Both the position numbers and the translations under genes were made by a program. DNA of 8,619 nt from an uncultured Bacteroidota bacterium (lineage in GTDB: Bacteria > Bacteroidota > Bacteroidia > Chitinophagales > Chitinophagaceae): contig CAIVHI010000396.1 of assembly GCA_903905685.1 (NCBI GenBank), positions 1-8,619 of the forward strand, read 5' to 3'. A model generated the notes under the pieces. The model did not search any database, was not told the origin of the DNA, and saw nothing but the letters and a program-made list of their open reading frames with translations. Positions within the stretch are counted from its first letter, which is position 1; the number at the start of each line of letters is the position of its first letter. Below are positions 5,528 to 8,619 of the stretch, piece after piece.

Positions 5528-5536
5528 TTATATTTG
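5508..5536 (+). promoter_or_regulatory. Promoter of the DUF5606 gene
   Basis: TATATTTG (5529-5536) matches TAnnTTTG exactly. A T-rich element, CTTTTT (5508-5513), sits about 16 bp upstream in the -33 place. Transcription would start near 5541, giving a leader of about 20 bases before the ATG at 5560 and supporting that start over the longer open frame from 5464. Confidence 0.55.
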
Positions 5537-5559
5537 CGTCCCCTCTTTCAATAGGCAAT

Positions 5560-6036
5560 ATGGAATATAGAGAAATTGTAGCGGTAACAGGAATACCCGG
5601 CCTTTTTCAACTGCTGACTACCAAAAGCGATGGTGCAGTGGTGCGCAGCGTAGCCGACAAAACCACCAAATTCATCTCGGCACGCAAACACAACGTGACT
5701 CCACTGGAGAGCATCGAAGTATATACAACGGGCGAAAACATCCGCCTCGATGCCGTGTTTGGATCCATGTTGAAACAGGAAGAAACCTATCCGTCGGCGG
5801 AAGTGAAAACCTCCGACAACAACGCGATTCGCGGCTATTTCAAGCAAATATTGCCCGAAATGGATGAAGACCGCGTATATGTGAGCGACATGAAGAAGAT
5901 GTTGCGCTGGTATGACTTGCTGAAATCAAACGACTTGCTCCGTTTTGAGGCCGAAGTGCCCGCCGAAGGAGTTGCCGAGGGCGAAACAACCACAGAAGTT
6001 GCCGCGCAAGCCGAGACTGCCGAGAACCCCGCATAA
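5560..6036 (+). CDS. DUF5606 domain protein
   Basis: A 158-residue cytoplasmic protein. Its N-terminal part MEYREIVAVTGIPGLFQLL (1-19), SDGAVVRSVADKTTKFISAR (23-42) and the NVTPLESIEVYTTGENI stretch (45-61) are the hallmark of DUF5606, a family confined as far as I know to Bacteroidota and of unknown function. The middle (62-130) is helical, with YFKQILPEMDEDRVYVSDMK and a KKMLRWYDLL segment conserved in relatives. Residues about 131-158 form a low-complexity Ala/Glu/Thr tail that is likely disordered and acidic. The start at 5560 fits the family N-terminus and the -7 box 23 bp upstream. It has its own promoter and a gap of about 100 bp on the downstream side, so it is probably monocistronic. 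Confidence 0.9.
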   Translation: MEYREIVAVTGIPGLFQLLTTKSDGAVVRSVADKTTKFISARKHNVTPLESIEVYTTGENIRLDAVFGSMLKQEETYPSAEVKTSDNNAIRGYFKQILPEMDEDRVYVSDMKKMLRWYDLLKSNDLLRFEAEVPAEGVAEGETTTEVAAQAETAENPA

Positions 6037-6099
6037 CCACCTACTGCCTTTACGCTGTGAAACAGCGGTTAAGATTTGCTGCCGTAGCCCCTTAGTGGG

Positions 6100-6129
6100 T
6101 TTGGATGTAGCTACATTGTGCCACCTTTG
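6100..6129 (+). promoter_or_regulatory. glcD promoter, nearly leaderless
   Basis: TTTG (6100-6103) and CACCTTTG (6122-6129; one mismatch to TAnnTTTG) are 18 bp apart, as expected for -33 and -7 elements. The -7 box ends only 5 bases before the ATG at 6135, so the mRNA would be leaderless or nearly so. A 12-bp palindrome lies in the spacer. Confidence 0.5.
6105..6116. promoter_or_regulatory. 12-bp palindrome ATGTAGCTACAT, candidate operator
   Basis: ATGTAGCTACAT is a perfect palindrome placed between the candidate -33 and -7 elements of the dehydrogenase gene. A dimeric repressor bound there would block polymerase. Palindromes of this length occur by chance about twice in a window of this size, so location is the main argument. 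Confidence 0.35.
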
Positions 6130-6134
6130 CAACT

Positions 6135-7550
6135 ATGGCTTACAACAGACTGACCGCAGACTCCATTTTGTTTTTCGAATCGGTTATTGGGCAGGAATTC
6201 GTCCATACCGATACTGAAAACCTGTCGCGTTGTGCCTCCGACCAAACCGAAGACTTGGCTTTCCCGCCTGAAGTCGTCCTTCGGCCCGAGACCGCAGCCG
6301 ATATTTCCAGAATCGTCAGATACTGCAATGAGCACCTCATTCCGGTAACCACCCGAGGTGCCGGCACCGGGCTCAGCGGTGGTGCGCTGCCCGTGTTTGG
6401 TGGGGTATGTCTGGACACCTCCCGCCTCAACAAAATACTGAAAATAGATAAACGCAATTTCCAGGTCACTACGGAGCCGGGGGTCATTACCCAAGTGCTC
6501 CAAGATACCCTGCATGCCGAGGGGCTGTATTACCCGCCCGACCCCGCCAGCAAGGGCTCCTGCTTTATAGGTGGCAACATAGCCGAAAACTCGGGTGGCC
6601 CCCATGCCGTGAAATATGGGGTGGTGAAAGATTATGTATTGAACTTGGAAGTGGTGATGGCCGACGGTAGCATCATTTGGACCGGTGCCAACGTATTGAA
6701 AAATGCCACCGGCTACAACCTTACCCAACTCCTGGTGGGCAGCGAAGGCACGCTTGGGATAGTGACCAAAATTGTGCTACGCACCATACCGGCCGTACAG
6801 TATGATGTGGTCATGCTGGTGCCTTTCCGCTCGGCGGCGGAGGCCTGTGAGGCGGTAAATGCAGTGTTCTTAGCGGGCTTTATCCCGTCGGCTATAGAAT
6901 TTATGGAGCGCGATGCATTGGACTGGGCCATGCAGTATGTGGGCGACAATTCCATTAAGGTGGCTCCGGATACCCAAGCGCACCTGCTGATAGAGCTGGA
7001 TGGCAATGTCATGGATGAGCTGCATCGCGATGCCGAATCCATAACCCAAGTATTGCAGGGGTTCGACATTGGCGAGGTTTTGTTTGCCGACGACCATGCC
7101 CAAAAGCAAAACCTCTGGAACTTGCGCCGCAAGGTGGGAGAGGCCGTAAAACGCAATTCCACCTACAAGGAAGAAGATACCGTAGTGCCTCGCGCGGAGC
7201 TGCCTGCATTGCTGGAAACCGTGAAACGCATTGGCGAAAAATACGGTTTCAAGTCGGTGTGCTATGGGCATGCGGGTGACGGCAACCTGCACGTCAACAT
7301 CGTGAAGGGCGATATGGACGAAGAGGCTTGGCACACCGGACTTCTAGAAGCCATCCGCGAGCTCTTTACCGAGGTGGTGCGGTTAGGCGGCACCATTTCT
7401 GGGGAGCACGGCATAGGTTGGGTGCAAGCTCCTTATATGGATATTGCCTTCAACCAAACGGTTTTGGACCTTATGGAAAACATAAAACTGCTGTTCGACC
7501 CCAACCGGATATTAAACCCCGGCAAGATTTTCAAATCACAAAACAGGTAA
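6135..7550 (+). CDS. FAD-dependent 2-hydroxyacid dehydrogenase, GlcD family (glycolate/D-lactate)
   Basis: A 471-residue flavoprotein, close to the usual length for GlcD and D-lactate dehydrogenases, which oxidise glycolate or D-lactate to glyoxylate or pyruvate. The N-terminal FAD-binding (PCMH-type) domain shows FPPEVVLRPETAADISRIVRY (43-63), VTTRGAGTGLSGGALP (71-86), YPPDPASKGSCFIGGNIAEN (133-152), SGGPHAVKYGVV and ATGYNLTQLLVGSEGTLGIV (191-210). The C-terminal FAD-oxidase domain has the metal/substrate motif CYGHAGDGNLHVNI (376-389), SGEHGIGW (422-429) and NPGKIF (461-466). No signal peptide is present. No GlcE/GlcF subunits or Fe-S domain lie in the window, so it probably works alone or with a remote partner. 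Substrate cannot be fixed from sequence: glycolate, D-lactate or D-2-hydroxyglutarate are all possible. Confidence 0.93.
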   Translation: MAYNRLTADSILFFESVIGQEFVHTDTENLSRCASDQTEDLAFPPEVVLRPETAADISRIVRYCNEHLIPVTTRGAGTGLSGGALPVFGGVCLDTSRLNKILKIDKRNFQVTTEPGVITQVLQDTLHAEGLYYPPDPASKGSCFIGGNIAENSGGPHAVKYGVVKDYVLNLEVVMADGSIIWTGANVLKNATGYNLTQLLVGSEGTLGIVTKIVLRTIPAVQYDVVMLVPFRSAAEACEAVNAVFLAGFIPSAIEFMERDALDWAMQYVGDNSIKVAPDTQAHLLIELDGNVMDELHRDAESITQVLQGFDIGEVLFADDHAQKQNLWNLRRKVGEAVKRNSTYKEEDTVVPRAELPALLETVKRIGEKYGFKSVCYGHAGDGNLHVNIVKGDMDEEAWHTGLLEAIRELFTEVVRLGGTISGEHGIGWVQAPYMDIAFNQTVLDLMENIKLLFDPNRILNPGKIFKSQNR

Positions 7551-7614
7551 AATATAAGGGAGGCGATTTCCGAATGGGCCTTTCGTTTAACTTCGTAAAA
7601 TCAATTCAGGCAGT

Positions 7615-8235
7615 ATGAAACATATAGTTGTAATTCTGGTGATGCTTGCTTTTGCAGGCGCGGCCACCGCGCAGGACGTATATATGAGCTCGGGCCATAC
7701 CGGCTTCCATAAAAAGACCAAGAAGAAGGGATACGACCCCGCCAACCTCATAGTGGGCGGTGGCCTGAATGCAGGCTTTGGTGGAGGCACTACCGAAGTG
7801 GGTATTTCGCCCATCATCGGCTATAAATTCACCAACCGCTTTTCGGCGGGAGTGGGGGTAGGTTACCAGTTCTATCGGCTTCCCAGCGACTTCGTTGATG
7901 CGAACAACAACATCCAGTATATTTCCGAGAACATCGTTTATCCCAGCCTTTGGGCACGATTCTTTGTATATCGCAATATCTATATCACCGGTGTAGGTGA
8001 GTACAACCTCATTTTCCAAAATGCGCCCGAGCCTGATTACTATACGACTATGGGTTACAGTTACCGGAAGGTAAGCGTGCAAGTACCCTGCATGTTGGTG
8101 GGTGTAGGCTTCAAACAGCCCATGGGTGGTAGGGTTTCCGCAGTGCTGGAAGCTTTGTACGATGTGCTCCAAATGCCCAACAGCCCGTACTTGGGCCAAC
8201 CCGTTGTCCGCGTAGGCTTTGTTGCGGGGTTGTAA
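7615..8235 (+). CDS. Small secreted outer-membrane beta-barrel protein
   Basis: A 206-residue protein with a clear signal peptide (1-19, cleavage at ATA-QD). The mature part begins with a Lys-rich stretch (HKKTKKKGY, 32-40), then runs of alternating hydrophobic residues with Gly turns: LIVGGGLNAGFGGG (45-58), VGISPIIGYKFTNRFSAGVGVGYQF (62-86), IYITGVGEYNLIF (122-134), and a last strand VVRVGFVAGL. This is the pattern of a small eight-stranded barrel of the kind common in Bacteroidota; relatives are often mislabelled with enzyme names. No catalytic motif is visible and I propose no substrate. It starts 64 bp after the dehydrogenase stop on the same strand without a convincing promoter, so it may be co-transcribed, though no functional link is evident. 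Confidence 0.83.
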   Translation: MKHIVVILVMLAFAGAATAQDVYMSSGHTGFHKKTKKKGYDPANLIVGGGLNAGFGGGTTEVGISPIIGYKFTNRFSAGVGVGYQFYRLPSDFVDANNNIQYISENIVYPSLWARFFVYRNIYITGVGEYNLIFQNAPEPDYYTTMGYSYRKVSVQVPCMLVGVGFKQPMGGRVSAVLEALYDVLQMPNSPYLGQPVVRVGFVAGL

Positions 8236-8238
8236 TTT

Positions 8239-8268
8239 CTTTAGTGCTTACTAAAGCCCTCCAGAGGG
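8239..8268 (+). terminator. Tandem hairpins after the barrel gene
   Basis: CTTTAGT (8239-8245) pairs with ACTAAAG (8250-8256) over a 4-base loop, and directly abutting it CCCT (8257-8260) pairs with AGGG (8265-8268). The first begins 4 bases after the stop. A short TTT follows at 8269-8271. The location suits a terminator; the missing long T-tract lowers certainty. Confidence 0.5.
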
Positions 8269-8293
8269 TTTACATGTGTATATCGTTATGTAT

Positions 8294-8312
8294 TTCTGAT
8301 TAGCAATCAGAA
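8294..8312. promoter_or_regulatory. Inverted repeat TTCTGATT-AGC-AATCAGAA, possible operator
   Basis: Perfect 8-bp arms (8294-8301 and 8305-8312) around a 3-base centre lie in the AT-rich region before the glycosyltransferase gene, ending 8 bp before a TATTTTTG box (8320-8327). It could be a regulator site or a second, weak terminator for the preceding gene. Confidence 0.45.
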
Positions 8313-8319
8313 TGTTCTG

Positions 8320-8327
8320 TATTTTTG
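8320..8327 (+). promoter_or_regulatory. Candidate -7 box TATTTTTG
   Basis: An exact match to TAnnTTTG lies about 110 bp before the GTG at 8436. A weak -33-like TTTC at 8293-8296 is 23 bp upstream and overlaps the inverted repeat. A second possible promoter lies further downstream, so the true start site is open. Confidence 0.35.
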
Positions 8328-8377
8328 CCCTATCTCCGAAGAAACTTTGACGCAAAAAATCGTCTATTTGACAAGTT

Positions 8378-8406
8378 TTTGTTTTCATGTCGATTTTATA
8401 CTTTTA
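8378..8406 (+). promoter_or_regulatory. Second candidate promoter of the glycosyltransferase gene
   Basis: TTTG (8378-8381) and TACTTTTA (8399-8406; one mismatch to TAnnTTTG) are separated by 17 bp. The distance to the GTG start would leave a leader of roughly 20-25 bases, similar to other genes in the window. Confidence 0.35.
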
Positions 8407-8435
8407 CCGAAAGCGAAAAAGACGGGGGTATCCAA

Positions 8436-8619
8436 GTGAGGTTTGCTGTAATCATTGTAACGTATTCGGCGGTTGAACTTACCAAAAGGATCATCGACAA
8501 GCTCGACAACGGGCGGTTCGACTTCTATATCCATTTGGATAAAAAAGTAGACCTGTCAACCCATGCCGTCCTAAAAGGTCGGCAAAATGTCTTTTTCGCT
8601 CAAGAGCGCATAGACGTAA
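8436..8619 (+). CDS. Core-2/I-branching-type glycosyltransferase (N-terminal part, cut by window edge)
   Basis: Only the first 61 codons are present; the frame is open to the last base. Read from a GTG start, the product begins MRFAVIIVTYSAVELTKRII and then has FDFYIHLDKKVDLS (28-41) followed by NVFFAQERIDV. This is the beginning of the Core-2/I-branching beta-N-acetylglucosaminyltransferase fold (GT14-like): a first beta strand ending in TY/TH, a helix, then the FYIHxDKK strand and an 'R-x-V' strand. Bacterial members add sugars to surface polysaccharides. GTG is chosen because the family starts there and no in-frame ATG exists upstream to the TAG at 8301. It is preceded by 200 bp of AT-rich, non-coding DNA with candidate promoters. 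Confidence 0.72.
   Translation, partial: MRFAVIIVTYSAVELTKRIIDKLDNGRFDFYIHLDKKVDLSTHAVLKGRQNVFFAQERIDV

Noticed and set aside
6111..6728. Minus-strand open frame of 205 codons opposite the dehydrogenase
   Set aside because: The plus strand has unmistakable GlcD motifs over the same bases; the antisense frame shows no family features.
7606..8199. Minus-strand open frame of 197 codons opposite the small barrel gene
   Set aside because: The plus-strand product has a signal peptide and beta pattern; the opposite frame is a codon-bias shadow.

Overview
The window looks like a chromosomal segment of a Bacteroidota bacterium, most likely from the Chitinophagia/Sphingobacteriia side. The evidence is a set of lineage-typical protein families (DUF5606, a DUF7009-like protein, a DUF6252-like lipoprotein, an HCNGKC-type small Cys protein, an MbnP-like lipoprotein), promoter sequences of the Bacteroidota TAnnTTTG (-7) type in front of several genes, and A-rich rather than Shine-Dalgarno leaders. 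Species cannot be told from the sequence alone.

Layout. Positions 1-699 hold no convincing gene. They contain a 192-bp pyrimidine-rich hexanucleotide tandem array at the left edge, a 57-bp near-perfect palindrome of REP/MITE type (369-425) and other intergenic sequence. Next comes a two-gene unit: fdhD (sulfurtransferase for the formate dehydrogenase molybdenum cofactor) and a small DUF7009-like protein. It converges, with only 5 bp between stop codons, on a minus-strand DUF6252-like lipoprotein. A divergent intergenic region (2416-2569) has one -7-like box facing each way.

The most interesting part is a four-gene plus-strand run, 2570-5387. It encodes a small membrane-anchored protein with an HCNGKCC motif, a predicted outer-membrane beta-barrel with a Cys cluster and an extraordinary alternating Met tract (21 Met in 61 residues), an MbnP-like lipoprotein (a copper-protein family) and a very small lipoprotein cytochrome with an atypical C-x5-C-H haem site whose start overlaps the MbnP-like gene. 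Together these read as a cell-envelope copper-handling module. The usual dihaem MbnP partner (MbnH) is absent from the window, and the mini-cytochrome sits in that place. The copper assignment rests on family resemblance and residue composition, not on experiment.

The right part is more ordinary: a DUF5606 protein with its own promoter, a GlcD-type FAD-dependent 2-hydroxyacid dehydrogenase with a nearly leaderless promoter that carries a 12-bp palindrome between its boxes, a small secreted beta-barrel protein, tandem hairpins likely to act as terminator, an AT-rich promoter region with a hairpin/operator-like repeat, and the first 61 codons of a Core-2/I-branching-type glycosyltransferase that runs off the right edge.
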